A stretch of 64,000 nucleotides of DNA from Microbacterium sp. AB (GTDB lineage: Bacteria; Actinomycetota; Actinomycetes; Actinomycetales; Microbacteriaceae). The DNA lies in the NCBI RefSeq assembly GCF_032878875.1, contig NZ_CP118157.1:372001-436000 (forward strand), in the 5' to 3' direction. The number at the start of each line of letters is the position of its first letter. Positions within the stretch are counted from its first letter, which is position 1. The position numbers and the translations under genes are program-made. Under the pieces are notes generated by a model, which was not told the origin of the DNA, made no database searches, and saw only the letters and a program-made list of their open reading frames with translations. This document shows, one piece after another, positions 54,733 through 62,561 of the stretch.

Positions 54733-56067
54733 ATGACCGGCACAGATCCGTCGACCGGCGCCGACTCGTCGCTCGACGCGCTCGCCCACGACCTCGACCG
54801 CGCGCACGTGTTCCACTCCTGGGCGGCGCAGGGGGCGCTCGACCCGCTCGTGATCGCGGGCGGGTCGGGGACCCGTGTCTGGGACCACGCAGGCAGGACC
54901 TATCTCGACTTCTCCAGCCAGCTCGTCAACGTCAACATCGGGCATCAGCACCCCGTCGTGGTCCGCGCGATCCAGGAGCAGGCGGCGCAGCTGGCCACCG
55001 TCGCGCCGTCGACCGCGCACCTCGCCCGCGGCGAGGCCGCGAAGCGCATCGTCGCCCGCGCCCCGGAGGGCTTCCGCAAGGTCTTCTTCACCAACGGGGG
55101 CGCCGACGCCAACGAGAACGCGATCCGCCTGGCGCGGCTGCACACGGGGCGCGACAAGGTCGTGTCGGCCTACCGCTCGTACCACGGCAACACCGGCGCG
55201 GCGATCGTGTCCACGGGCGACTGGCGGCGCGTCCCGAACGAGTACGCCCGCGGGCACGTCCACGTGTTCGGCCCCTATCTCTACCGCAGCGAGTTCTGGG
55301 CCACCACGCCCGAGCAGGAGTCCGAGCGGGCGCTCCGCCACCTGGAGCGCGTCGTGCAGGCCGAGGGCCCGGGATCCGTCGCCGCGGTCCTGCTCGAGTC
55401 GGTGCCCGGGACCGCCGGCGTCCTCGTCCCGCCGCCCGGGTACCTGGCCGGGGTGCGCGCGATCTGCGACCGGTACGGCATCGTGCTCGTCCTCGACGAG
55501 GTGATGGCCGGCTTCGGCCGCACGGGGCGCTGGTTCGCCTTCGAAGGGCACGACGTCGTCCCCGACCTCATCGCCTTCGCGAAGGGGGTCAACTCCGGCT
55601 ACGTGCCCGTGGGCGGCGTCATCATCTCCGACGAGATCGCCGCGGGCTTCGACGAGCGGGTCTTCCCGGGCGGCCTCACCTACTCGGGGCACCCGCTGGC
55701 GGCGGCGTCCATCGTCGCGGCCCTCGACGCGATGGAGGACGAGGGGATCGTGGAGAACGCCCGCCGCGTCGGCGACGATGCGATCGCCCCCGCCCTCGCG
55801 GAGCTCGCCGAGAGACACGAGGTCGTGGGAGAGGTGCGCGGCGACGGCGTGTTCTGGGCGATCGAGCTCGTCGCCGACCGCGCGACGCGAGAGCCGCTGC
55901 CGGACGCCGCGATGGCGGCGCTCAAGAAGGACCTGGTCGGCCGCGGCCTGCTGCCGTTCGTGCAGGACAACCGCATCCACGTCGTGCCGCCCTGCGTCGT
56001 CACCGACGACGAGGTGGCCGAGGCGGTCGCCCTCTACGACGAGGCGCTCGCCGCCCTCCCGCGCTGA
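54733..56067 (+). CDS. class III aminotransferase (beta-alanine/omega-amino acid type)
   Basis: PLP enzyme of 444 residues. VFHSWAAQGALDPLVIAGGSGTRVWD at the N-terminus, FFTNGGADANENAIRLAR, VLVLDEVMAGFGRTGRWFA and Lys284 in FAKGVNSGYVPVGGV define the fold and PLP site. Opening with HSWAAQ fits the beta-alanine/taurine:pyruvate group. As last gene of the pyrimidine operon it would convert beta-alanine to malonate semialdehyde. Its 3' end overlaps the convergent sarcosine oxidase gene by 34 bases. Confidence 0.9.
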   Translation: MTGTDPSTGADSSLDALAHDLDRAHVFHSWAAQGALDPLVIAGGSGTRVWDHAGRTYLDFSSQLVNVNIGHQHPVVVRAIQEQAAQLATVAPSTAHLARGEAAKRIVARAPEGFRKVFFTNGGADANENAIRLARLHTGRDKVVSAYRSYHGNTGAAIVSTGDWRRVPNEYARGHVHVFGPYLYRSEFWATTPEQESERALRHLERVVQAEGPGSVAAVLLESVPGTAGVLVPPPGYLAGVRAICDRYGIVLVLDEVMAGFGRTGRWFAFEGHDVVPDLIAFAKGVNSGYVPVGGVIISDEIAAGFDERVFPGGLTYSGHPLAAASIVAALDAMEDEGIVENARRVGDDAIAPALAELAERHEVVGEVRGDGVFWAIELVADRATREPLPDAAMAALKKDLVGRGLLPFVQDNRIHVVPPCVVTDDEVAEAVALYDEALAALPR

Positions 56068-57221
56068 AGCGCGGGACGCAGCGGGTCGAAGAGCGTCGTC
56101 GGCAGCAGCGACGAGGAGCCGGTGAGCGCGAGGTCGGCGAGGATCTCGCCGACGACGGGCACGAACTTGAAGCCGTGCCCGCTGAAGCCGCACGCGATCT
56201 GCACCTGCTCGTGCAGCGGGTGGGCGCCGATGACGAAGTGCTCGTCGGGGGTGACCGAGTAGAGGCACGTCTTGGCCTGGACGAGCTCCCCCGTCAGCCG
56301 GGGGAACAGCTGCAGCGCGCGCCGGCGCATGTCGTCGACCTCGTCGTCGTGGACGGTGCGGTCGATCGTCTGCGGCGTCGTCGGCGTGCCCCTGCGGAAG
56401 TACCCGAGCTTGAGGCCGCCGCGCGGCCCGTCGGTCATGGGGAAGCCGTAGATCTGCCCGTTGCCGTGCGTCTCCTCGATGTAGACCGGATGGCGCGCGT
56501 CGCTGTAGCTCTCGTACGGCACCCGATCGGTGTCCTCCGGCGCGAACCAGTAGAAGACCATCCGGTCGATGGCCAGGGGCAGGCCGAGCTCGGGCAGGAT
56601 CTGCGGCGCCCACGGCCCGGGCGTGACGACGAGCCTGTCCGCCCCGTAGGCGCCCCGCGTCGTGACGACCTCCACGCCACCGCCCGGCGTCGCCTGCCAG
56701 TGCGTGACGGGCTCGTGGAACCGCAGCGCGGCGCCCTTGCGCGCCGCGACCTCGGCGTTCGCGATGGTCGTCTCCTCCGGGCGCACGTAGCCGGCGTTCG
56801 CCTCGTAGACGGCCATCGCGTCGTCGGCGGGGTCCATGGTCGGGAACCGGCGCCGGATCTCCTCCGCGTCGAGGATCTCGTGGGCGAGGCCGTGCAGCTC
56901 GGCGGCGCTCCTGCTGCCCGTGAACGTCACGTCGTCCGGGTCGCCGATGTAGACGCCTCCGCAGAGCTCCATGATCGCGCGACCCGACTCCTCCTCGAGC
57001 CGGCGCCATCCCTCGTAGGCGCGTCGCAGCAGCGGCACGTACTCCGGGCTCTCGAAGTACGACTGCCGGACGATGCGGGTCCCGCCGTGCGCGGCTCCCT
57101 GATCGTGCCCGGGCGCGAACGTCTCGAGCCCGAGAACGCGTGCGCCGCGCCCGGCGAGGCTGTTCGCCGCGGCGCCTCCCATCGATCCGACGCCGAGGAC
57201 GATGACGTCGTAGTGCTCCAT
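56034..57221 (-). CDS. soxA: monomeric sarcosine oxidase (N-methyl amino acid oxidase)
   Basis: FAD enzyme of 395 residues that would oxidise sarcosine to glycine, formaldehyde and H2O2. The dinucleotide motif is VIVLGVGSMGGAAANSLA. HGGTRIVRQSYFESPEYVPL and the covalent-flavin Cys319 in AKTCLYSVTPDEHFVIG match MSOX/SolA enzymes, as does SGHGFKFVPVVGEI. N-methyl-tryptophan oxidase is the main alternative name in this family. It starts 23 bases after the dimethylglycine oxidase stop, and so shares its promoter and operator. Confidence 0.9.
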   Translation of the reverse strand: MEHYDVIVLGVGSMGGAAANSLAGRGARVLGLETFAPGHDQGAAHGGTRIVRQSYFESPEYVPLLRRAYEGWRRLEEESGRAIMELCGGVYIGDPDDVTFTGSRSAAELHGLAHEILDAEEIRRRFPTMDPADDAMAVYEANAGYVRPEETTIANAEVAARKGAALRFHEPVTHWQATPGGGVEVVTTRGAYGADRLVVTPGPWAPQILPELGLPLAIDRMVFYWFAPEDTDRVPYESYSDARHPVYIEETHGNGQIYGFPMTDGPRGGLKLGYFRRGTPTTPQTIDRTVHDDEVDDMRRRALQLFPRLTGELVQAKTCLYSVTPDEHFVIGAHPLHEQVQIACGFSGHGFKFVPVVGEILADLALTGSSSLLPTTLFDPLRPALQRGRAASASS

Positions 57222-57244
57222 CGGTGCGCTCCTCCCTCCTCGGC

Positions 57245-59743
57245 TCAGCGGCGGATGTGCGTCATCTCCGCGTCGAACAGCGGCTCGGCCCGCACCGTCG
57301 CCGCCTGCCGTTCGGCGAAGTACTCGATCTCGAGCCGCGTCCCGGGCTCGGCCAGGCGGGCGGGGAGCCAGGCGTAGGCGATCGACGCGCCGATCGTGTA
57401 CCCCTGGTCGGCGCTCGCGACGTACCCGACCGCGGCGGTCTCGTCGGCCGCGTACACGGGCTCGCCGCCGAGCACGACGCGTGCGGGGTCGTCGAGGACG
57501 AGCGGCACGAGCCGGCGCGGCGCGGCGCGGGTCGCGAGCGCGTCCCTGCCGACGAAACCGGCCTTGCCCATCCGCACGGCGAAGCCGAGCCCGGCCTCCT
57601 CGGGGGTGTGCTCGCGGTTCATGTCGGCGCCGAACGCGCGGTAGCCCTTCTCAAGCCGCAGGGAGTTGAACGCGCGTCGTCCCGCCGCGATGACGCCGGA
57701 GGGCTGCCCCGCCTCCCAGAGCGTGTCCCAGAGGTACAGGCCGTGATCGGCCGTCGTGTACAGCTCCCATCCGAGCTCTCCGACGTAGCTCACGCGGAGG
57801 GCGAGCACGGGTGCCCCGGCGACGCGGATCGACCGGGCGCGGAAGTACCCGAAGCCGGAGTGCGAGACGTCGTCGTCGGTCACGCGCTGCAGGACCTCCC
57901 GCGCGCGAGGCCCCCACAGGCCGATGCCGCAGCCTCCGGGGGACGCCGGCCGGACGGACACCCCCGGGGGCGCATGCTCGACGAGACGGACGCGGTCGGG
58001 CTCGCCGTTCGTCCCGACGAGGTACCGTTCCTCGCCCAGGCGCGTGACGGTGACGTCGGAGAGGATGCCGCCGCGGTCGTCGAGGAGGAGGCCGTAGACG
58101 ACGCGCCCGATCGCGACGTCGACGTCGTTCGTCAGGAGGCGCTGCAGGAGCTCCGTGGCCCCGGGGCCCTCCACCTCGAGCCGGGGGAGGGGGGAGAGGT
58201 CGTACAGCGCGACGGCGGTGCGGGTGACGTGCGCCTCGGCGGCCGCGATGGGCGACCAGCCCTCGCCCGCCCACGCGTCCCGTGCCGGAACCGTCGTGAG
58301 CCCGTCGAGCAGGTGCGCGTTCGCCTCGAACCAGAGGGGCCGCTCCCATCCGCCGCCCTCGCCGAACACGGCGCCCTGCGCGACGTGGCGCGGATGGAAC
58401 GGGCTCGTGCGCAGCCCGCGCAGTCGTGCCGTCGGCCGGTGGGGATGGCGGATGTCGTAGACCTCGTCGTACGCCTCCTCCGCCCGCTCGCGTGTGAACG
58501 CGCGGCTGACGAGCGCCGGATCGAAGCGCGAGTGGTCGAGGCCGTGGGTGTCGATGCCGGGGTCGCCGGAGACGATCCAGTCGGCCATGACCTGCGCGAC
58601 GCCCGCGGACTGCGTGACCCAGACGGCCTGCGCGAGCCAGACCCCCTCCGTCCCCGGCACGGGGCCGAGCAGGGGGCCGCCGTCGGGCGTGAACGAGAAG
58701 ATGCCGTTGAATCCCGTGTCGAAGGCGACGTCGCGCAGCTCGGGCAGCAGCCGCCTCGCCTCCTCCCACGACGGGGCGAAGTCGTCCCAGGTGAGCGGAT
58801 GCATGGCCGGGTGCACGCCGGTCGCGGCGAACTCGTCCGCCGATGCGATCTGCGACTGCTCGAGCGGGATGGGGCGGTGGTTGTAGGCGCCGACGCCGAT
58901 GCGGTCGACGTATTCGCGCAGGTAGAGGGAGAAGTCCTGATGGCGCAGCATGGGCCGCGACGTCTCGTCGAGCGGGGTGTTCCGCCCGGCCAGAGACGGC
59001 ACGGGCCCGCTGTGGCCGAAGCCGTGCTCCATCGGCTGCATCGGGAGCTCGAACCCGAGCACGTCGCGCGAGATGCCCGGACCCCACAGGCCGGCGCAGG
59101 ACACGACGACGTCGGCGGGCACGTGCTCGGGGGCCGCATCGCGGGAGGGGACGGGGACGACCTCGACGCCCGTGACCCGGCCGCCCTTCCTCGCGATGCC
59201 GACCACGCGCGTCGACCCGACGATGCGGGCGCCCCTGTCCGCGGCCCGCTCGGCCTGCCAGCGGACGGCCGGCACGGACTTGACGACGCCGTCGGTGGGG
59301 GTGAGGAAGCCGCCGAGCACGGACGCCGGGTCGAGGCCCGGCCAGAGCCTCGCGCACTCGTCGGCATCCACGAGGGAGGAGGGCACGCCCCACGACGAGG
59401 CGAGCCCGTGACGTCGCCGGAGGTCGTGGAGGCGCTCGGGCGTGGTCGCGATCTCCAGGCCGCCCACGCGCTTGACGAGCCACTGCCCGTCGAGCCGGAC
59501 GCCGTCGAGCTTGTCGAGCGTGCGCGCGGCGAGCCTCGTCATGGTGCGGTCGGCGGTGGTCTGGAAGACGAAACCGGGGGCGTGGGACGACGACCCGCCC
59601 GTGACGTAGAGCGGCCCCTGGTCGAACACGGTCACGTCGGCGATGCCGCGCAGGGTGAGCTCGTCGGCGAGGGCCGAGCCCACCACCCCGAGCCCGACGA
59701 TCACGACGCGCGGCTGTGCGGCGAGGGGGGAGAGCTCGGCCAC
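57245..59743 (-). CDS. dmg: dimethylglycine oxidase (FAD domain plus GcvT-like folate domain)
   Basis: Bifunctional enzyme of 832 residues closely resembling Arthrobacter globiformis dimethylglycine oxidase. The FAD domain opens RVVIVGLGVVGSALADEL, and the covalent-flavin His54 lies in GGSSSHAPGF. GFNGIFSFTPDGGPLLGPV and EAYDEVYDIRHPHRPTARL follow. The C-terminal half is an aminomethyltransferase-like folate domain (AVALYDLSPLPRLEVEGPGA, RVSYVGELGWELYTTADHG, RLEKGYRAFGADMNREHTPEEAG). The known enzyme turns dimethylglycine into sarcosine and can pass the carbon to tetrahydrofolate instead of releasing formaldehyde. GTG 59743 is preceded by GAGGTGATCC. Its promoter carries the regulon operator. 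Confidence 0.92.
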   Translation of the reverse strand: MAELSPLAAQPRVVIVGLGVVGSALADELTLRGIADVTVFDQGPLYVTGGSSSHAPGFVFQTTADRTMTRLAARTLDKLDGVRLDGQWLVKRVGGLEIATTPERLHDLRRRHGLASSWGVPSSLVDADECARLWPGLDPASVLGGFLTPTDGVVKSVPAVRWQAERAADRGARIVGSTRVVGIARKGGRVTGVEVVPVPSRDAAPEHVPADVVVSCAGLWGPGISRDVLGFELPMQPMEHGFGHSGPVPSLAGRNTPLDETSRPMLRHQDFSLYLREYVDRIGVGAYNHRPIPLEQSQIASADEFAATGVHPAMHPLTWDDFAPSWEEARRLLPELRDVAFDTGFNGIFSFTPDGGPLLGPVPGTEGVWLAQAVWVTQSAGVAQVMADWIVSGDPGIDTHGLDHSRFDPALVSRAFTRERAEEAYDEVYDIRHPHRPTARLRGLRTSPFHPRHVAQGAVFGEGGGWERPLWFEANAHLLDGLTTVPARDAWAGEGWSPIAAAEAHVTRTAVALYDLSPLPRLEVEGPGATELLQRLLTNDVDVAIGRVVYGLLLDDRGGILSDVTVTRLGEERYLVGTNGEPDRVRLVEHAPPGVSVRPASPGGCGIGLWGPRAREVLQRVTDDDVSHSGFGYFRARSIRVAGAPVLALRVSYVGELGWELYTTADHGLYLWDTLWEAGQPSGVIAAGRRAFNSLRLEKGYRAFGADMNREHTPEEAGLGFAVRMGKAGFVGRDALATRAAPRRLVPLVLDDPARVVLGGEPVYAADETAAVGYVASADQGYTIGASIAYAWLPARLAEPGTRLEIEYFAERQAATVRAEPLFDAEMTHIRR

Positions 59744-59764
59744 GGATCACCTCGACTCGACATG

Positions 59765-59804
59765 GTGTTGCTCTATTCGCAACGACGTGTAGATCGCGCA
59801 ACAC
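59765..59804. promoter_or_regulatory. 40-bp operator palindrome, site 2 (betaine regulon)
   Basis: It begins GTGTTGCTCTATTCGC and ends CGCGCAACAC, so the outer seven bases (GTGTTGC/GCAACAC) are perfectly inverted. Total length is 40, as in site 1 (41015-41054), and 25 of 40 bases agree. On the minus strand it overlaps the last two bases of the -10 element, the same geometry as site 1. Confidence 0.75.
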
Positions 59805-59831
59805 GCTACGGGCTCCCGCATGCTCCGGCAA
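59803..59831 (-). promoter_or_regulatory. promoter of the dimethylglycine/sarcosine oxidase operon
   Basis: On the minus strand TTGCCG (59826-59831) and TAGCGT (59803-59808) are 17 bases apart. The -10 ends two bases inside the operator. Confidence 0.62.
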
Positions 59832-59895
59832 GAGCGCGTCGACGAGGGAGACCCGATGTTTACATCGGCGTTACGCGGGCCTCGGTCTCGTCCGG

Positions 59896-61176
59896 TCAGC
59901 GCAGGCCCGAGGCGATCGCCGCTGCGGCCGCTGCGGCGCGGGACGACACGCCGAGCTTCCGGTAGAGGTGGCTCGTGTGGAACTTGACCGTGTTCTCGCT
60001 GATGCCCAGCGTCGTCGCGATCTGGCGGTTCCGTTGCCCCGCCGCGATCAGGCGCAGCACGTCCCGCTCGCGCGGGGCGAGATCCCAGCCGGAGGTCGCA
60101 GGAGGGGGAGCGTCGAGGGGAAGCGTCACGTCGATCTCCGACCCCCAGCCCGGCACGCCCGTCAGCTCGGCGCGGCCGCCGAGGATCGAGACGCGCGCCT
60201 GCACCTGCCGCAGTTCCGCGACGGAGCCGTCGAGTGCGCCCGCTCCGTCGTCGCGCAGCTTGATGAGGAGGTTCGTCCCGTCGCAGTCCCACTGGATGCG
60301 GACGCGCGTCGTGTCGGGCTGATCGTTGAAGGCGAGCACGGCGCTGCGGACGATGGCGCGAGCGGCATGGGCGACCTCTCCGGGCAGGGCGCGTCCGTCC
60401 GCCGGCGGTTCGACGAACTGCACGTCCAGCCTGCCGAAACGGGTGAGCGGGCGAAGGTCTGCGCGGAGCCGTTCGAAGGCGCTCGCGACGGGCTCCTCGG
60501 TGAGCGCGACGACGACGTCGCTGCGGGTCTTCGCGTGCACGAGTGCTGTCGTCGCGAGCTCGACGGCGGCTGCGCGGGCTCGGCGGTCGTCGATCCCCGT
60601 GTTGCGGAGGAGGGCGAGCAGGGACTCCAGATCGGTCGCATGGCTTTCGGTGAGCTCCGTCGTCACCCGCAGCCGCTCGGCCGACGCGGCGCGCGACTCG
60701 ACGAGGTATGCGGGGCTGGCGTCCGAGACCTGCTGTCGGATCCGCGTCGCGGCCATCTCCCACACGATCCGCACGTATGCGCTCGCGGTCGTCGTGTCCT
60801 CGAGCGCCGCCGCATCCTCCGCGTCCGGTTCGCACAGCACGAGGATCGCGCCGGTCGGTGCGGCGAGCGCGAGGACGGGACGGTCCTGTCCGCCGATCCG
60901 CGCGGTGCGGACGTCCTCGCCCGAGGCGAGGCGCCGCCGCACGTCCTCGAGCTCGAGGATGGAGGCGTGCTCGGTGATCTCGGGGTCGCCGGCCTTCTTC
61001 TGCGGGCGGCCCGTGCAGTCCTCCGTGAAGATCAGCAGGGCGCGATGGCCCACGACCTCGCGCAGCGCCTGTCGAAGTCGCTGCGCGATCTCCGGGAGGG
61101 TCGCCGTGGCGACGGCCGCCACGGACGCGGCCGTCGCGGGGCTGGTGTGGGAGAGAGGGGAGAGGTGGGCTGCCAC
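59896..61176 (-). CDS. LuxR-type regulator fused to a degenerate histidine-kinase ATPase domain
   Basis: Protein of 426 residues. Residues about 30-150 look GAF-like (VLALAAPTGAILVLCEP). 165-220 form a helical pair where a HisKA_3 phospho-helix would be, but ELTESH replaces the usual ELHD. 265-355 match HATPase_c (LRDDGAGALDG; ILGGRAELTGVPGWGSEIDVTLPL), although the N-box Asn is not evident. 363-420 is a LuxR helix-turn-helix (LAPRERDVLRLIAAGQRNRQIA, given as family core, with ISENTVKFHTSHLYRKLGV). No receiver domain. GTG 61176 fits a leaderless -10. It is divergent from PHI/HPS and probably controls them, perhaps in response to formaldehyde or ATP. Confidence 0.82.
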   Translation of the reverse strand: MAAHLSPLSHTSPATAASVAAVATATLPEIAQRLRQALREVVGHRALLIFTEDCTGRPQKKAGDPEITEHASILELEDVRRRLASGEDVRTARIGGQDRPVLALAAPTGAILVLCEPDAEDAAALEDTTTASAYVRIVWEMAATRIRQQVSDASPAYLVESRAASAERLRVTTELTESHATDLESLLALLRNTGIDDRRARAAAVELATTALVHAKTRSDVVVALTEEPVASAFERLRADLRPLTRFGRLDVQFVEPPADGRALPGEVAHAARAIVRSAVLAFNDQPDTTRVRIQWDCDGTNLLIKLRDDGAGALDGSVAELRQVQARVSILGGRAELTGVPGWGSEIDVTLPLDAPPPATSGWDLAPRERDVLRLIAAGQRNRQIATTLGISENTVKFHTSHLYRKLGVSSRAAAAAAAIASGLR

Positions 61177-61182
61177 GACATC

Positions 61183-61188
61183 AGGGTA
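61183..61188 (-). promoter_or_regulatory. -10 hexamer TACCCT, leaderless geometry, for the LuxR-type gene
   Basis: On the minus strand TACCCT, six bases, then GTG 61176. Confidence 0.5.
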
Positions 61189-61213
61189 GTCGTGTGACGA
61201 CGCATGACCATAA

Positions 61214-61264
61214 CCACCCGTTCGGGTGGCACAACGGGTCGAATGGGTGATGGCGCCCACCCGT
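61214..61264. promoter_or_regulatory. cluster of CGGGTG/CACCCG repeats in the LuxR-PHI divergent promoter
   Basis: CCACCCGTTCGGGTGG (61214-61229) has 7-bp arms around TT. Further on come ACGGGT (61233-61238), GGGTGATGGCGCCCACCC and ACCCGT (ending about 61264), so the same ACCCG/CGGGT half-site recurs several times in both orientations. This is a likely binding region for the divergent LuxR-type protein. Confidence 0.6.
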
Positions 61265-61278
61265 ATCGCGCGACGACG

Positions 61279-61848
61279 ATGGACATCATGTCTGAGACGT
61301 CCGCCGCAGCGCTTTCCCTTGTCGTCGACGAGATCGTCGAAGCCGCACGAGGTGTGGACCCCGCAGAGCTGGACGCGGTCGCGGATGCGATCGCCGGCGC
61401 CGAGCGCGTCTTCGTCCTCGGACAAGGGCGCTCCGGCATCGCCCTGAAGGCCTTCGCGATGCGTCTCATGCACCTCGGCCTCGAGACGCACGTCGTGGGC
61501 GAGACGACCTCTCCCGCGGTGCGCGAGGGCGATGCGCTCGTCGTGGCGTCGGGCTCCGGGACGACCGAGACCGTCGTCCGTGGGGCGCGCAAGGCCGCTG
61601 AGCTGGGCGTGACCGTCATCGCGATCACCGCCGAAGCCGACTCGCCGCTGTCGCAGACGGCGCACGTGGTGCTGCGCGTCCGCGCGGCCGTCAAGACCGA
61701 CCACGGCTCCGCCGCGTCGCAGCAGTACGCGGGCAGCCTGTTCGAGCAGACCGTCCTGCTCGTCGGCGACGCCGTCTTCCAGGCGCTCTGGCAGCGCAGC
61801 GGCACGGCCGCGGAGGACCTCTGGCCCCGCCACGCGAACCTCGAATAG
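61279..61848 (+). CDS. hxlB: 6-phospho-3-hexuloisomerase (PHI)
   Basis: SIS-domain isomerase of about 189 residues converting hexulose 6-phosphate to fructose 6-phosphate, second step of the ribulose monophosphate pathway. RVFVLGQGRSGIALKAFAMRLMHLG, VVASGSGTTETVV and the C-terminal AASQQYAGSLFEQTVLLVGDAV are characteristic. ATG 61279 is given; ATG 61288 (MSETS) is equally possible, and neither has a strong ribosome site. Directly followed by HPS (23 bases). Confidence 0.92.
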   Translation: MDIMSETSAAALSLVVDEIVEAARGVDPAELDAVADAIAGAERVFVLGQGRSGIALKAFAMRLMHLGLETHVVGETTSPAVREGDALVVASGSGTTETVVRGARKAAELGVTVIAITAEADSPLSQTAHVVLRVRAAVKTDHGSAASQQYAGSLFEQTVLLVGDAVFQALWQRSGTAAEDLWPRHANLE

Positions 61849-61871
61849 ATCCCATCGAAAGGAAACACCCC

Positions 61872-62498
61872 ATGACGAAGCTTCAGGTCGCCATCGACCT
61901 CCTCAGCACGGACGCCGCGCTCGAACTGGCCGGAAAGGTCGCGCCCTACGTCGACATCATCGAGCTGGGGACGCCGCTCATCAAGAGCGAGGGCCTCAGC
62001 GTCATCCGCGCCGTCAAGGACGCACACCCCGACAAGACGGTCTTCGCCGATCTGAAGACGGCCGACGCGGGCGCGCTCGAGGCGCAGATCGCCTTCGATG
62101 CCGGAGCGGACCTCGTGACCGTGCTCGGCACGGCCGACGACTCGACGATCGCGGGTGCGGTGTCGGTCGCGAAGGACAAGGGCAAGGGCGTGGTCGTCGA
62201 CCTCATCGGCGTCGCCGACAAGGCCGCCCGTGCCCGTGAGGTGCACGCGCTCGGAGCCGAGTTCGTCGAGTTCCACGCGGGCCTCGACGAGCAGGCGCAG
62301 CCGGGCTTCAGCCTTGGCACGCTGCTCGAGGCGGGAACCGCGTCGAACGTGCCGTTCTCGGTGGCGGGCGGCGTGAGCACCGCGACGATCGCTGATGTGC
62401 AGAGCGCAGGCGCGCAGGTCGCCGTCGCAGGCGGAGCGATCTACTCCGCCGAGGACCCCGCAGCGGCCGCCAAGGCGCTGCGCGACGCGATCGTCTGA
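61872..62498 (+). CDS. hxlA: 3-hexulose-6-phosphate synthase (HPS)
   Basis: TIM-barrel aldolase of 208 residues that condenses formaldehyde with ribulose 5-phosphate. VAIDLLS near the N-terminus, IIELGTPLIKSEG, the catalytic DxK in VFADLKTADAG, VEFHAGLDEQAQ and VAGGVST fit the orotidine-decarboxylase superfamily member HPS. ATG 61872 follows GAAAGGA. In a non-methylotroph it detoxifies and recovers formaldehyde, here probably produced by the betaine demethylation enzymes nearby. Confidence 0.95.
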   Translation: MTKLQVAIDLLSTDAALELAGKVAPYVDIIELGTPLIKSEGLSVIRAVKDAHPDKTVFADLKTADAGALEAQIAFDAGADLVTVLGTADDSTIAGAVSVAKDKGKGVVVDLIGVADKAARAREVHALGAEFVEFHAGLDEQAQPGFSLGTLLEAGTASNVPFSVAGGVSTATIADVQSAGAQVAVAGGAIYSAEDPAAAAKALRDAIV

Positions 62499-62561
62499 GA
62501 GAGCACGGGTTCCTCCGAGCCCGATGAACGATCATCCGGTCGTTCTTGGCATGATGCATAG

